DNA of 64,000 bases from Acinetobacter sp. ANC 4910 (GCF_004331035.1 NZ_SJNT01000004.1:1-64000), one strand, 5' to 3'; counted from the first letter of the stretch, positions 17,034 through 26,921 are shown. Program-made: numbers and translations. Notes: a model not told the origin generated them from the letters alone.

Positions 17034-17061
17034 GTATTACGGTTTTTATCATCCGTAATAC
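17034..17061 (-). promoter_or_regulatory. Paired GTAWTAC operator, site 3
   Basis: GTATTAC at 17034 and GTAATAC at 17055, 21 bp apart, forming an inverted pair AGTATTAC...GTAATACT. Unlike sites 1 and 2 it lies just upstream of the -24 element, so the bound regulator might act differently here. Confidence 0.7.
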
Positions 17062-17089
17062 TATTTTTGAACGAAGATGATGCAAAAAT

Positions 17090-17112
17090 AAAAAAAGGTG
17101 CTTTTTTGCACC
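17090..17112 (-). terminator. Terminator of the diguanylate cyclase gene
   Basis: On the minus strand GGTGC-AAAAAA-GCACC followed by TTTTTTTATTTT. It isolates the guanidine operon promoter from the upstream gene. The GGTGC/GCACC order is the reverse of an NtrC site. Confidence 0.75.
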
Positions 17113-17158
17113 AGAATTAAAACAATTCACCCTAAAGGCTGTATTAAAATGATTTCTA

Positions 17159-18223
17159 TTAACTCATTTCACAAATGTATTGCACACCATCACGTCCCTG
17201 ACGTTTCACTTCATACAACGCCTGATCTGCCATTTTTAGCCAATCCGTCGTGGAACCTGCTGCGGCTGCCGAAGAAATCCCAATGCTGATACTCATCCGA
17301 AAATCTGGATTACTCGGTAAGCGAAAATGTCGTACTTTGTCCAAAATGGTTTGTGACAATTGCATGATTTCTTGCGAGCTGCTGTCCATCACAATCACAG
17401 CCAACTCATCACCACCGAATCGGGCAGGAATATCTTTACTTTGAATTGATTCTCTTAAAATATTCGACAGCTCAATCAGGACATAATCTCCCATTTCATG
17501 TCCATAGGTATCATTAATGTCTTTAAAATGATCCACATCGATTAACATTAAATGAGCCGTACTATTTCCACGTTGTGTCTGTACAAAAGTGCTGGCTAAA
17601 CGCTGCTCAAACAAACGACGGTTAGGAATATGCAAACGCGGATCCATTAAGGCAATCCGTTCAAACTGACGATTTTTCTGACTTAAATTGGTAGAGAGCT
17701 TCCGAGATAAAATACTCAGGGCAATTAAATATAAGGTTGCCAATGGAATGGTGAGCCACACCGTATGAGGGCTAAAAGTGAGGGTCAAAGGCATACCAAC
17801 CAATAACCAGATACCAATCAAAGATACGGTAAATCCTAAAATTGAAGGAGCTAAAAGTTTCCATCCTCCTGCTGCATAACGGTCTGCAATAAATACCGCC
17901 AGAATAATAAAAGATGGCATGGGACTTAAGCCCATCACCCCTATCCAAGCGCCTCCGAACATGGTGTCTAGAATCAAACTGGTTTGTTCTGATTTCACAG
18001 GATCGCTAGATCTTCGACTGATTAAGAAGGCAACACTTGGCCAAACAAAAGCATTCACTGCCAATAAAATAAAATAGCTACTTTCATAATGCATATCCCG
18101 TAATACTGAAAAAATAGGGAAAAAACACAAAATTGTTCCAAGCTGTCGCATAATAAAAATTCGCTTGAGGAATTTTTTTGTTCGCGTTTGTAATAATTCT
18201 TCATCAGGAACAATGTAAGACAT
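17159..18223 (-). CDS. Membrane diguanylate cyclase (MASE2-like sensor + GGDEF)
   Basis: 354 aa. About six hydrophobic segments in residues 20-180 resemble the MASE2 sensor of AdrA-type enzymes; a GGDEF domain fills 190-350 (DPRLHIPNRRLFEQRL, DVDHFKDINDTYGHEMGDYVL). The active-site motif is GGDEL rather than GGDEF, and the position of the inhibitory RxxD site reads QSKD, so product feedback inhibition is probably absent. It should make cyclic di-GMP from two GTP. It has its own terminator and no operon partner. Confidence 0.85.
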   Translation of the reverse strand: MSYIVPDEELLQTRTKKFLKRIFIMRQLGTILCFFPIFSVLRDMHYESSYFILLAVNAFVWPSVAFLISRRSSDPVKSEQTSLILDTMFGGAWIGVMGLSPMPSFIILAVFIADRYAAGGWKLLAPSILGFTVSLIGIWLLVGMPLTLTFSPHTVWLTIPLATLYLIALSILSRKLSTNLSQKNRQFERIALMDPRLHIPNRRLFEQRLASTFVQTQRGNSTAHLMLIDVDHFKDINDTYGHEMGDYVLIELSNILRESIQSKDIPARFGGDELAVIVMDSSSQEIMQLSQTILDKVRHFRLPSNPDFRMSISIGISSAAAAGSTTDWLKMADQALYEVKRQGRDGVQYICEMS

Positions 18224-18466
18224 ATTTAACTAATGCCAAATGAGAATGGTTTCCTATAATGTAGCAAATTTTATTCCCTAATCTATCCTTATCGTTTAAA
18301 AAAGTTGATATTTATCGCTTTTTGAGACAACAAATTATTGTTCTTAATTTTTAAAACCAAGCACTGATATTTAACGTTCAGCATAAAAGACTTCGATAAA
18401 ATGCCAAACGCACAAATGTAAATCATTACACTTGTGCGTAGCTCCTTATGATCGGAGGATAAAAGA

Positions 18467-19681
18467 TTATTTTTGCTCTTGCTGAGCTTTAAAACGTGAT
18501 AATGCCGTGACTGCAATTGCCGAAAGGAGAATTCCCGGAGCACTTGCCACCAAAATACCCGTTGTACCCAAACCTAAGGCTAGAATTTTACCTGTCAGTA
18601 ATGGACCTGTCATTGCACCTAGGCGTCCTAAAGAAATTGCACTGCCTACACCTGTGACCTTACCCGCCCCTGAATAAAAGATTGGAGAAATTCCATAGAG
18701 AATAGATTGACCACCTGTAGAGAAAATTCCTCCAAGAACACCCGCAACAATTAATACAGCAACGACTTTACTGGTAAACAGCAATAATAGTGCAATGAAT
18801 AAGCCCGAATAGATAATCACCGCCATCTGCCATAATTTAAGTCGATCCAGCAAGTAACCAAAGCAAAGCGTACCAATCACAGCGCCTACCTGAAACACCA
18901 ACATCACTAAAAATGCTTGCTGCTTTTCTAAGCCTTGCTCCATCAATAAATTGGGTAACCAGCTAATTAGGATATAGTTCACCATCAAGGTGAAGAAGAA
19001 ACTGACCCATAACGGTAAAGTCTGTTTAAATTTTTGTTGCTGAAATAATACTTCAGTCATTGCAGGGACTGGTGCTAGGTCAGCATTTTCGACAAGCGTT
19101 GTTTGCTTCGGTTTATCTTTTAAAATAAATGCCATGAATGGAATGAGGACTAATGGGGTAATCCCACCAATCAAGAACAATGTCTGCCATGGAATATCTT
19201 TAAAATAGATCGCTAACCCTGCAACAAAAATTGCGCCAACAGGCAAGCCGCAATACATCAAACTGTTTAATTTTCCACGGTTAGCTTCCGTTGCTTCATC
19301 ACCGACCACTGAAATCATGGTTGGCATTGCGGCCCCCAAACCTAGACCTGTTAAAAAGCGAGCAAGATATAAAACTTCTACATTCGGTGCGATTGCTGTA
19401 ATACTAAAAAATACCCCAAAGATCGCAATAGACAACATCAGGACTTTCTTTTGCCCTAAATAATCAGCAAAACGTCCGCCAAAGAATGCGCCAAACAGCA
19501 TGCCAAATACACCTAGGCTAAATACATAGCCCATTTGTACTTGATCTAAACCAAAGGTTGCTGCGATTCCTTTTGCTGCAATACCGGGGGCTTGTAGGTC
19601 AAAACCTTCAAAAAAAGCCACCCAAAAACACAAAAATACGATGAGGAATTTCTGCATTTTTCCCGTGTTTGTTTGAGCCAT
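18467..19681 (-). CDS. MFS transporter, aromatic acid:H+ symporter family, MhpT-like
   Basis: 404 aa with 12 predicted membrane segments. The sequence is strongly reminiscent of E. coli MhpT, the 3-(3-hydroxyphenyl)propionate transporter: EGFDLQAPGIAAKGIAATF in helix 1, FLTGLGLGAAMPTMISV, FSTGGQSILYGISPIFY and GVGSAISLGRLGAMTGPLL. It has the loop motif GGRFADYLGQKK. No catabolic genes are adjacent, so the substrate is a guess at an aromatic acid. Confidence 0.85.
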   Translation of the reverse strand: MAQTNTGKMQKFLIVFLCFWVAFFEGFDLQAPGIAAKGIAATFGLDQVQMGYVFSLGVFGMLFGAFFGGRFADYLGQKKVLMLSIAIFGVFFSITAIAPNVEVLYLARFLTGLGLGAAMPTMISVVGDEATEANRGKLNSLMYCGLPVGAIFVAGLAIYFKDIPWQTLFLIGGITPLVLIPFMAFILKDKPKQTTLVENADLAPVPAMTEVLFQQQKFKQTLPLWVSFFFTLMVNYILISWLPNLLMEQGLEKQQAFLVMLVFQVGAVIGTLCFGYLLDRLKLWQMAVIIYSGLFIALLLLFTSKVVAVLIVAGVLGGIFSTGGQSILYGISPIFYSGAGKVTGVGSAISLGRLGAMTGPLLTGKILALGLGTTGILVASAPGILLSAIAVTALSRFKAQQEQK

Positions 19682-20048
19682 AATTGATCTCCATCAATAG
19701 TTTGCAAGTTGGCTAAAACTTGTGGGGCTATTTTGAAAGGTATCACTGGCTAGAAATAGCACGACAATAGTCGGGATTGCTTCAAGGTATACAACATTAA
19801 ACCTATCAAATAAGACCTGAACCATATAATTAAATGAATAAATAGAATTTAAAAATAAATTATTTATATAAATTTCAATAACTTAAAATTTAACTAGTTT
19901 TAGGCTATCGAATGATCAGAACTGACTATACTTTTCTTTTTTTCTCTAAAATTGGCAATAGATTGCATCTCTTTAGTTGAACTCTACTTTTATTATTCAA
20001 ATTCATCGTATAATCGAATAAATCATCAATTTTAATAACTTAAAGATA
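19682..20048. other. AT-rich divergent intergenic region
   Basis: Contains promoters for the MFS gene (-) and the SIR2 gene (+). A TATAAT box at 20009-20014 is a candidate -10 for the SIR2 gene, without a clear -35. The SIR2 ATG (20049) has only a weak AAAGA ribosome binding site. No other structure seen. Confidence 0.4.
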
Positions 20049-21881
20049 ATGAGCTTTAACGTAAAAGAAGTCGCACAGCTTTTAAAACAAGCCAAAGAAA
20101 ATGAAAAACCATATGTATTCTTTACGGGTGCTGGTTGCTCAGTGAAAGCAGACGTTCCAACTGCAACAGAACTCATTCAAGAGATTTGCAAGAAATTCCC
20201 AATCCAAGTCAAAAATATTGATCCAGAAAAAGACAAGTACAATTACGGCAAGTATATGTCTGCTTTAGATAAATCTGAGCGTAGGGAATTACTTAAGCCA
20301 CACATTATCGACAATAAAAAAATCAATTGGGCACATATTGCTCTCGCTTGCCTTATGCAAGGTGGATATATCCAACGTGTTCTAACCTTTAATTTTGACA
20401 GCATACTGTCACGCGCTTGTAATCTTCTAGGCTTACACCCTTCTATTTATGATTTTGCAACTGCCAACCCACATCTTTATCATTTGATTAATGATCCATC
20501 TATTGTTCACTTACATGGGCAAGGCACAGGATTTGTTCAACTGAATACTCAAGAAGAAACACTAAAACATACCGAACAGTTGGGTGATTTTATTGCTTCA
20601 ACATTAAACTCCAATCCAAGTTTATTTATTGGCTATAGTGGTAACGCAGACGAATTTTTCCCCCTACTCGAGAAAAAATATTCAGAACAACATCGTTTAA
20701 TTTGGACAGGACGAAAGCAGAATATTGATCAAATTGAAGCAGAGTCTGTTAAAGGTTTTTTAAAAAAGAATAATAATTTAACACATTATATTGGTGGTAT
20801 TGATGCTGATGACTTTTTAATTCAACTTGCAAAAGAACTTGAATGTTTTCCTCCAGAACTTTTTTCCAATCCATATAGGTTCCTAGACCAACAACTTAAA
20901 AATATCCAACCTTACCCTCTCGGAGACGGATTAGACATCCTTGAGAATCTAACAGGTTATTTAAAAGAACAAGCGGAAAAACCTTTAAATAAAAGCTTAT
21001 ATACTGCCGTCATACACAAATATCAAAATAAAGAATCAACTAAAGGACTAACTGAAAAAGCTATTAATGACATTATGTGGGCATATGACCAACAAGCTCG
21101 CTACTTAAGAAATCAAGAGAAATTCGAAGACAGCCATAGAATTTATGATCAAGCTTTAGCAATATCAACTCGCCATTATGGATGCCTCCATAATTACGCA
21201 TTAAATTTATCAGACTATGCAAATATAAAAAAAGATGAAAATCTTTTTAATAAAATTTTTGAATTGCATGAACAAGCTTATAAGCTTCAACCATTTAATG
21301 CCGATAATATAGGAAACTTTGGTCTTTCTATTTTAAGATTAGCGTGCATAAAAAAGGATGAAAACCTTTTTAAAACAGCATTTGAAAAATTCGAAATATC
21401 TTTAGGCATTCAGCCAGACAGCTTAAATTTTCTAGGGAATTATGCGATAGCACTTTCAACTTTAGCAAGAATTCAACAGGACGAAGCTCTATTTAATAAA
21501 GCCATTATCGAATATCAAAAAGCTTTAAATATTCAACCTGATGATGCTGATATTCTAAATAATTATGGTAATGTACTTTCAGACTTAGCTAAATTTAAAA
21601 ATGATGAAAGCTTATTCCAAAAAGCTTTTGCACAATATCAAAAAGCTTCAAAAATACGGCCAAATGATACCTATAACTTGGCTTGTTACTATTCATTAAA
21701 AAATAATCTAGAAGTAAGTAAAGAAAATTTACTGCATGCAGAAAAATATGATTCTCTGCCTTCAAATCCCCATAAACACCTTAGTGAAGATCAAGATTTA
21801 AATAATATACGTCAAGAACAATGGTTCACTGAACTGTTAGAGCGCTTAAAAGAAAAAGAATTAAAGAACAAAGCTGCGTAA
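20049..21881 (+). CDS. SIR2-domain protein with C-terminal TPR repeats, possible defence NADase
   Basis: 610 aa. Residues 1-270 are a SIR2-like Rossmann domain with FFTGAGCSV (25-33), TFNFD (113-117; Asn115, Asp117), HLHG (154-157) and FIGYSGNADEF (193-203), the pattern of SIR2_2 NADases used in antiphage systems. Residues 382-545 are four tandem 41-residue TPR-like repeats, each with a K/QxDExLF core and a QPxxA-type turn. There is no partner gene nearby. NAD+ cleavage upon phage sensing is the likely role by family; this protein could equally be an uncharacterised deacetylase-like regulator. Confidence 0.75.
   Translation: MSFNVKEVAQLLKQAKENEKPYVFFTGAGCSVKADVPTATELIQEICKKFPIQVKNIDPEKDKYNYGKYMSALDKSERRELLKPHIIDNKKINWAHIALACLMQGGYIQRVLTFNFDSILSRACNLLGLHPSIYDFATANPHLYHLINDPSIVHLHGQGTGFVQLNTQEETLKHTEQLGDFIASTLNSNPSLFIGYSGNADEFFPLLEKKYSEQHRLIWTGRKQNIDQIEAESVKGFLKKNNNLTHYIGGIDADDFLIQLAKELECFPPELFSNPYRFLDQQLKNIQPYPLGDGLDILENLTGYLKEQAEKPLNKSLYTAVIHKYQNKESTKGLTEKAINDIMWAYDQQARYLRNQEKFEDSHRIYDQALAISTRHYGCLHNYALNLSDYANIKKDENLFNKIFELHEQAYKLQPFNADNIGNFGLSILRLACIKKDENLFKTAFEKFEISLGIQPDSLNFLGNYAIALSTLARIQQDEALFNKAIIEYQKALNIQPDDADILNNYGNVLSDLAKFKNDESLFQKAFAQYQKASKIRPNDTYNLACYYSLKNNLEVSKENLLHAEKYDSLPSNPHKHLSEDQDLNNIRQEQWFTELLERLKEKELKNKAA
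21192..21683 (+). repeat. Four 41-codon tandem repeats in the SIR2-TPR gene
   Basis: Protein repeats begin at N382, N423, N464 and N505. Each runs NY/F(G/A)-x-L-S-x-L-A-x-x-K-x-DE-x-LF...QP. The copies differ enough in DNA to be old rather than recently expanded. Confidence 0.75.
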
Positions 21882-21886
21882 AGAAA

Positions 21887-21912
21887 AAAGCCCGCATAAA
21901 GCGGGCTTTTTT
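21887..21912. terminator. Bidirectional terminator between SIR2-TPR and mnmG
   Basis: AAAAAAGCCCGC-ATAAA-GCGGGCTTTTTT, an almost perfect hairpin with A and T runs, between convergent genes. Confidence 0.9.
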
Positions 21913-21927
21913 AATAACTTTCAAAGA

Positions 21928-23808
21928 TTAAGCAGATTTCTTGGTTTGTGCATTCTTACGAATTGTAATCATCACCAACTGTATTGCAGCAGGTGTTACA
22001 CCTGGAATACGACCGGCTTGAGCCAAAGTATCTGGACGCACATCCTTCAATTTTAAAGTAATTTCACGAGACAAACCTGAAACTACATCATAATCAAAGT
22101 CGGCTGGAATTTTTGTTTCTTCCAAACGCTTCATTTGCGCGACATCTTCATGCTGACGGTTAATATAACCTGCATATTTCACCGCGATTTCAATTTGATC
22201 GCCTACTTGAGCAGACACTTCAGAGCCAGTGAGTTCTGCAATTTGAGCAAATGAAATATTCGGACGTTTTAACAAATCAATCGCAGAACACTCTTTCGAT
22301 AAATCCGCACCTGTCATTTCGACAAACTGTTTACCCATCGGGTTATTTGGTGCTGCCCAAAGGTGTTGTAAACGACCTGTTTCTTGTTCAACGGCTTCCA
22401 TTTTTTCACAGTAAGCGGCCCAACGAACGTCATCCACCAAGCCCATTTCACGACCCACTGGGGTTAAGCGCTGATCCGCATTGTCTTCACGCAACATCAA
22501 ACGATATTCCGCACGTGAGGTAAACATACGGTACGGTTCTTTCGTGCCTAGCGTAATCAAGTCATCTACCAACACGCCCATATACGCTTCATCACGTTTT
22601 GGTGTCCATTGCTCTTGATCCCAAGCTCGACGCGCAGCGTTCAGACCTGCAAGTAAACCTTGTGCACCGGCTTCTTCATAACCTGTCGTACCATTAATCT
22701 GACCCGCAAAATACAGGTTGTTAATCGCCTTGGTTTCTAAAGTAAATTTAAGCGCTTGTGGGTTGAAGTAATCGTACTCAATGGCATAGCCTGGACGCAA
22801 AATATGTGCATTTTCCATGCCGCGAATCGAACGAACCAATTCAAACTGCACATCAAACGGAAGTGACGTTGAAATACCATTTGGATAAAGTTCATGTGTA
22901 TCTAAGCCTTCAGGCTCTAAGAACACTTGATGTGAGTCTTTATCCGCAAAACGGTGAATTTTGTCTTCAATTGATGGACAGTAACGTGGGCCGACACCTT
23001 CAATGACACCTGTGTACATTGGTGAACGGTCTAAACCACCACGGATAATGTCGTGGGTTTTTTCATTGGTATGAGTAATGTAGCAGTTGACTTGTTCTGG
23101 GTGCATAGATGCATCACCCATAAATGACATCACAGGAGACGGGAAATCACCTGGTTGAGGTGTCATTACAGAAAAATCCACTGAACGCGCATCAATACGT
23201 GGCGGTGTACCTGTTTTTAAACGACCTACAGGCAGATTTAACTCACGTAAACGGTGTGCGAGCGAAATTGATGGTGGATCGCCTGCACGACCGCCACTCG
23301 ATTTTTCAAGACCAACATGGATTACACCACCCAAGAAAGTCCCTGCAGTCAGTACAACAGTTTTCGCATCAAAGCGAATACCCATTTGGGTTACAACGCC
23401 TTTTACAGTATCGCCTTCAACAATCAGATCATCTGCTGCTTGTTGAAAAATATCCAAATTGGCTTGGTTTTCTAAAGTGTCACGAATCGCAGCTTTATAA
23501 CGTACACGGTCAGCCTGTGCACGTGTTGCGCGTACCGCTGCACCTTTACGTGAATTCAGAATACGGAACTGAATACCACCTTTGTCGGCAGCCAGTGCCA
23601 TTGCACCGCCCAAAGCATCAATCTCACGGACTAAGTGCGATTTACCAATGCCGCCAATGGCTGGGTTACAGCTCATCTGCCCTAAAGTCTCAATGTTATG
23701 AGTCAGGAGTAAAGTCTGTCGACCCATACGCGCCGCAGCAAGTGCTGCTTCCGTACCTGCGTGACCGCCACCGATAACAATGACATCGTAAACTTTAGGA
23801 TAATGCAT
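21928..23808 (-). CDS. mnmG: tRNA uridine 5-carboxymethylaminomethyl modification enzyme MnmG (GidA)
   Basis: 626 aa, family-typical. FAD-binding motif [19 protein letters not shown] near the N-terminus; family signatures [12 protein letters not shown] and [17 protein letters not shown]. With MnmE it installs cmnm5U at wobble U34 of several tRNAs, using FAD and folate-derived one-carbon units. Start [15 protein letters not shown] is standard. It stands alone here. Confidence 0.97.
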   Translation of the reverse strand: MHYPKVYDVIVIGGGHAGTEAALAAARMGRQTLLLTHNIETLGQMSCNPAIGGIGKSHLVREIDALGGAMALAADKGGIQFRILNSRKGAAVRATRAQADRVRYKAAIRDTLENQANLDIFQQAADDLIVEGDTVKGVVTQMGIRFDAKTVVLTAGTFLGGVIHVGLEKSSGGRAGDPPSISLAHRLRELNLPVGRLKTGTPPRIDARSVDFSVMTPQPGDFPSPVMSFMGDASMHPEQVNCYITHTNEKTHDIIRGGLDRSPMYTGVIEGVGPRYCPSIEDKIHRFADKDSHQVFLEPEGLDTHELYPNGISTSLPFDVQFELVRSIRGMENAHILRPGYAIEYDYFNPQALKFTLETKAINNLYFAGQINGTTGYEEAGAQGLLAGLNAARRAWDQEQWTPKRDEAYMGVLVDDLITLGTKEPYRMFTSRAEYRLMLREDNADQRLTPVGREMGLVDDVRWAAYCEKMEAVEQETGRLQHLWAAPNNPMGKQFVEMTGADLSKECSAIDLLKRPNISFAQIAELTGSEVSAQVGDQIEIAVKYAGYINRQHEDVAQMKRLEETKIPADFDYDVVSGLSREITLKLKDVRPDTLAQAGRIPGVTPAAIQLVMITIRKNAQTKKSA

Positions 23809-24071
23809 AGTGGTATAGAGAGAAATAAAAAGAATGACAGAGTATTATATCAAATTTTGCTGAATAAGTTGACCAAACAACTCAATTTTATTTTTAAAAC
23901 ATTTCCTATTGAATGTTGCATATCGCTACATAAACACTATTGATCTGTCTAATAATTAAGCGATTTAACACAATTTTTCAGCACTATTTACCTGATCTAC
24001 ACTGTTTTATTTTGGCTATTTTTTATTCTATTAAGGAGTAACCTAAAAAATATAGGAACAAGGTACGCATC

Positions 24072-24416
24072 ATGAATAAAAATATTCTACTCTCTGCTCT
24101 GCTCTGCGGTTTATGTCTTACTCCATTTGCCACTCAGGCAAATGATAAAGTTGAAACCACCTACAACGCGCAAAAATATATGCAGGTCTGTAAAGGAAAA
24201 ACTCAAGGCGCTCCTGTCAGTTTTGCTTACCGTGGCATTATTTGGAATGGAACCTGCGAACCACAATTCTTTAGTACCAATAAAGCAGTGACAGGGAATG
24301 AATCCGAATTAATGACTACATGCCAAACAGATATGGCTGCTAAATCTGTCATGATTGCTGGTCAAGAAGTAAAAGGGAAATGTGCATTAGGTTTCACCGC
24401 CCCTTACCCTAAATAA
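24072..24416 (+). CDS. Small secreted protein of unknown function
   Basis: 114 aa with a clear Sec signal peptide (about residues 1-23, cleavage after TQA). The mature part has four cysteines (VCKGK, GTCEP, TCQTD, KCALG), suggesting two disulfides in the periplasm. I do not recognise the family. Single gene with GGAACAAGG about 10 nt before the ATG. Confidence 0.8.
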   Translation: MNKNILLSALLCGLCLTPFATQANDKVETTYNAQKYMQVCKGKTQGAPVSFAYRGIIWNGTCEPQFFSTNKAVTGNESELMTTCQTDMAAKSVMIAGQEVKGKCALGFTAPYPK

Positions 24417-24987
24417 ATAGTAAGTAATTTACAAACAGTTATCCTCCACAAAGTGGTTAAAGTACTTCATCTTTAACCACTTTCCCTATCAAGTTGCATG
24501 AGTGATAAAACACTCAAATCATGCGTTAGCAGTCAATAAAATATATATAAATTAAGGTGAGAACTGACTGGTCACGCTTTACAGTCATTTTGACCATAAA
24601 ATGTACTTGTCATTTTTAGAATTGAAAACCGCCAACTGAATCTACAATTGAAAATAATTTTTAAACAAAGTGGATATCTAGCCAAGAGTTAATTTTAAAC
24701 ATTAAAAAAACAAACAGTTATTTTAAGATATGGATCATAGAATCAAATCTTAAAAAGAGACATCCATCACATTAGTCATTCTGCATTAAAAATCAATGTT
24801 CACCACACAAGCATGCAGCATTGTGCATAAATGTCATTTGCAACTTCTATAAATACATTATGATCAAAATGATTGTGTATCGCTTCGGCGAAAGACCCCA
24901 CACAAAAATAACCACAATCTCAATCAAAAACTCAGGATCGAGTTTTACTGATTTTAAAATTAAATTGATTTAACAATAGGAATAAAA
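24417..24987. other. 571-bp intergenic region with a structured leader before the BASS gene
   Basis: Mostly AT-rich, with no gene recognised. A hairpin-like sequence AAAGTGGTTAAAG...CTTTAACCACTTT at about 24450-24483 could terminate the small secreted gene. At 24873-24905 there is a nested structure (see separate entry). The rest holds no clear signal. Confidence 0.45.
24873..24905 (+). ncRNA. Candidate structured leader RNA of the BASS transporter gene
   Basis: An outer stem TTGTGT (24873-24878) / ACACAA (24900-24905) encloses a CGC-TTCG-GCG tetraloop hairpin (24881-24890) and an unpaired AAAGACCCC. It ends 82 nt upstream of the transporter start and stands out against AT-rich flanks. The tight layout suggests a cis-regulatory RNA, but I do not recognise a known class. 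Confidence 0.35.
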
Positions 24988-25887
24988 ATGGATTCAGGAT
25001 TGATTACCGTTATTCTACCTCTCGCTTTAGCAATCATTATGATGGGCTTAGGTCTTGAGCTCACTCCAAAAGATTTCGCACGCGTTACCAAACAACCCAA
25101 AGCCGTGATGATTGCCTTATTTACACAACTGGTCCTTCTGGTGGGTATTGCATTTTTACTGTGTAAACTTTTTGCACTTCCACCACTTCTGGCTGTTGGT
25201 GTCATGCTCCTTGCAGCTTCACCAGGTGGCACAACTGCCAATTTATATAGTTATCTCTTTAAAGGTGATGTCGCATTAAATATTACCCTTACAGCAATTA
25301 ACTCTGTGCTTGCAGCAGTAACCCTACCTTTAATTGTCAATTTCTCGATTCATCATTTCGTTAATGATGGTCAACAAATTAATTTGCAGCTTGGGAAAAT
25401 CATTCAGGTCTTTAGCATCATTATTGTGCCTGTTTGTATTGGTATGACAATTCGTCACTTTGCACCGAATTTTACACAGAAAATGCATCGACCTGTTCGC
25501 ATTTTCTCGGTTGTGTTTTTAATTTTAATTATTGCTGCTGCATTTATTAAAGAAAGAAATAACATTGCACAATATTTCACGCAGGTTGGTGGCGTTACCA
25601 TTCTATTCTGTATGATTAGCTTAACACTTGGCTATGTATTACCACGACTCATTTCAGTAAATAGCGCGCAAGCACGTGCCTGTGCTTTCGAAATTGGGGT
25701 ACACAATGGAACACTTGCCGTCACAATCGCCATGACTGTGATTGGAAACACCACTGTAGCCATGCCTGCTGCGGTTTATTCTTTATTTATGTACTTTATC
25801 GCTGCTGGTTTTGGCATGTTACTGAATAAATTAGAAGGCACGCCAAAATCTGTTCAGGATGACAACCCAATTAACCTAAAGTCTTAA
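24988..25887 (+). CDS. Bile acid:sodium symporter (BASS) family transporter
   Basis: 299 aa with 9-10 membrane segments. Family motifs MMGLGLELTPKDF, AASPGGTTANLYSYLFKGDVALNITLTA and EIGVHNGTLAVTIA. Bacterial members carry 2-keto acids, pantoate or other organic anions with sodium; the substrate here cannot be read from sequence. Single gene with a terminator right behind and a structured leader ahead. Confidence 0.88.
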   Translation: MDSGLITVILPLALAIIMMGLGLELTPKDFARVTKQPKAVMIALFTQLVLLVGIAFLLCKLFALPPLLAVGVMLLAASPGGTTANLYSYLFKGDVALNITLTAINSVLAAVTLPLIVNFSIHHFVNDGQQINLQLGKIIQVFSIIIVPVCIGMTIRHFAPNFTQKMHRPVRIFSVVFLILIIAAAFIKERNNIAQYFTQVGGVTILFCMISLTLGYVLPRLISVNSAQARACAFEIGVHNGTLAVTIAMTVIGNTTVAMPAAVYSLFMYFIAAGFGMLLNKLEGTPKSVQDDNPINLKS

Positions 25888-25892
25888 TATAA

Positions 25893-25920
25893 AAAAAAGG
25901 ATGCTTCGGCATCCTTTTTT
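25893..25920 (+). terminator. Rho-independent terminator after the BASS gene
   Basis: AAAAAAGGATGC-TTCG-GCATCCTTTTTT, a perfect stem with tetraloop and T-run. Confidence 0.92.
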
Positions 25921-26000
25921 ACAGTTAGATGAAAGTGTAGCTGTAAGTGCTGCTCTCAGTTACAATGTGCGCTTTAGAAAAGCAAAGTTTGGGTTATTCC

Positions 26001-26903
26001 GTGAAGTGGTTACAAATTCATATTACTGTTGATCAAGCACAAGTCGATTTTACAGAAACATTATTAAGTTCTTTGGGCGCAGTCAGCGTGACTTTGGACG
26101 ATGCTGAAAATCAAGACTTACTTGAGCCACTTCCAGGTGAAACACCACTTTGGAATAAAGTCATTGTGACGGGTATTTATGCACAAGAAGATAATGAAGA
26201 AATTGATGTCGCAGCATTAGAAACCTTCATTCGCGCACAAATGCCAGACGCACCTTTGCGTAGTGAGTACTTAGAAGATCAAGTCTGGGAAAGATCTTGG
26301 ATGGACTATTACGAACCCATTCAAATCAGTGAAAAATTCTGGATTGTGCCTGAATGGTTAGAGCCACCAGAAGCGGATGCTGTCAACATTAAACTGGACC
26401 CAGGTTTAGCTTTTGGTACAGGCAATCACGCAAGTACCTTCTTATGCCTACAATGGCTTGGCAAAACTGACCTTAAAGATAAAATCGTGATCGACTACGG
26501 ATGTGGTTCGGGCATTCTTGGTGTTGCAGCCTTACTTCTAGGTGCGAAAAAAGTCTACGCTACAGATATTGACCCACAAGCGATATTAGCAACTCAACAA
26601 AATGCTGATCTAAATGGTGTTCTCGACCAACTGTTTGTAGGCTTGCCAGATGAGTTCAATGAAACTTTTGGTAGCCAAAAAGCCGATGTATTGGTTGCAA
26701 ATATTCTAGCTGGCCCATTAATGGCTCTTGCGCCAGAGTTTGCAACTTTAACAAAATATGAGGCAGAGTTCGCACTTGCGGGTGTGATTGAAGAGCAAGT
26801 TGCTGATGTTTCTAGCATTTACTCAGAATTTTTTGATATATTAGAAGTTGAAACGCGTGAAGAAAACTGGTGCCGTATTTCAGGCAAACGCCACAAAGCC
26901 TAA
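26001..26903 (+). CDS. prmA: Ribosomal protein L11 methyltransferase
   Basis: 300 aa from GTG 26001 ([13 protein letters not shown] follows); this matches the family N-terminus, so the frame extending back to 25947 is not used. SAM-binding motif [28 protein letters not shown] and the PrmA signature [17 protein letters not shown]. It trimethylates lysines and the N-terminus of L11. The ribosome binding site is weak. It heads the series prmA - DUF3426 - fis. Confidence 0.95.
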   Translation: MKWLQIHITVDQAQVDFTETLLSSLGAVSVTLDDAENQDLLEPLPGETPLWNKVIVTGIYAQEDNEEIDVAALETFIRAQMPDAPLRSEYLEDQVWERSWMDYYEPIQISEKFWIVPEWLEPPEADAVNIKLDPGLAFGTGNHASTFLCLQWLGKTDLKDKIVIDYGCGSGILGVAALLLGAKKVYATDIDPQAILATQQNADLNGVLDQLFVGLPDEFNETFGSQKADVLVANILAGPLMALAPEFATLTKYEAEFALAGVIEEQVADVSSIYSEFFDILEVETREENWCRISGKRHKA

Positions 26904-26921
26904 CTATCTAATTTAAAAACT

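Noticed and set aside
17090..17112. NtrC-like site GGTGC-N6-GCACC upstream of the guanidine operon
   Set aside because: The half-sites are in the reverse order to NtrC sites, and the T-run makes it a terminator of the cyclase gene.
23124..23777. 217-codon ORF antisense to mnmG
   Set aside because: Shadow of a long conserved gene; no motifs or ribosome binding site.
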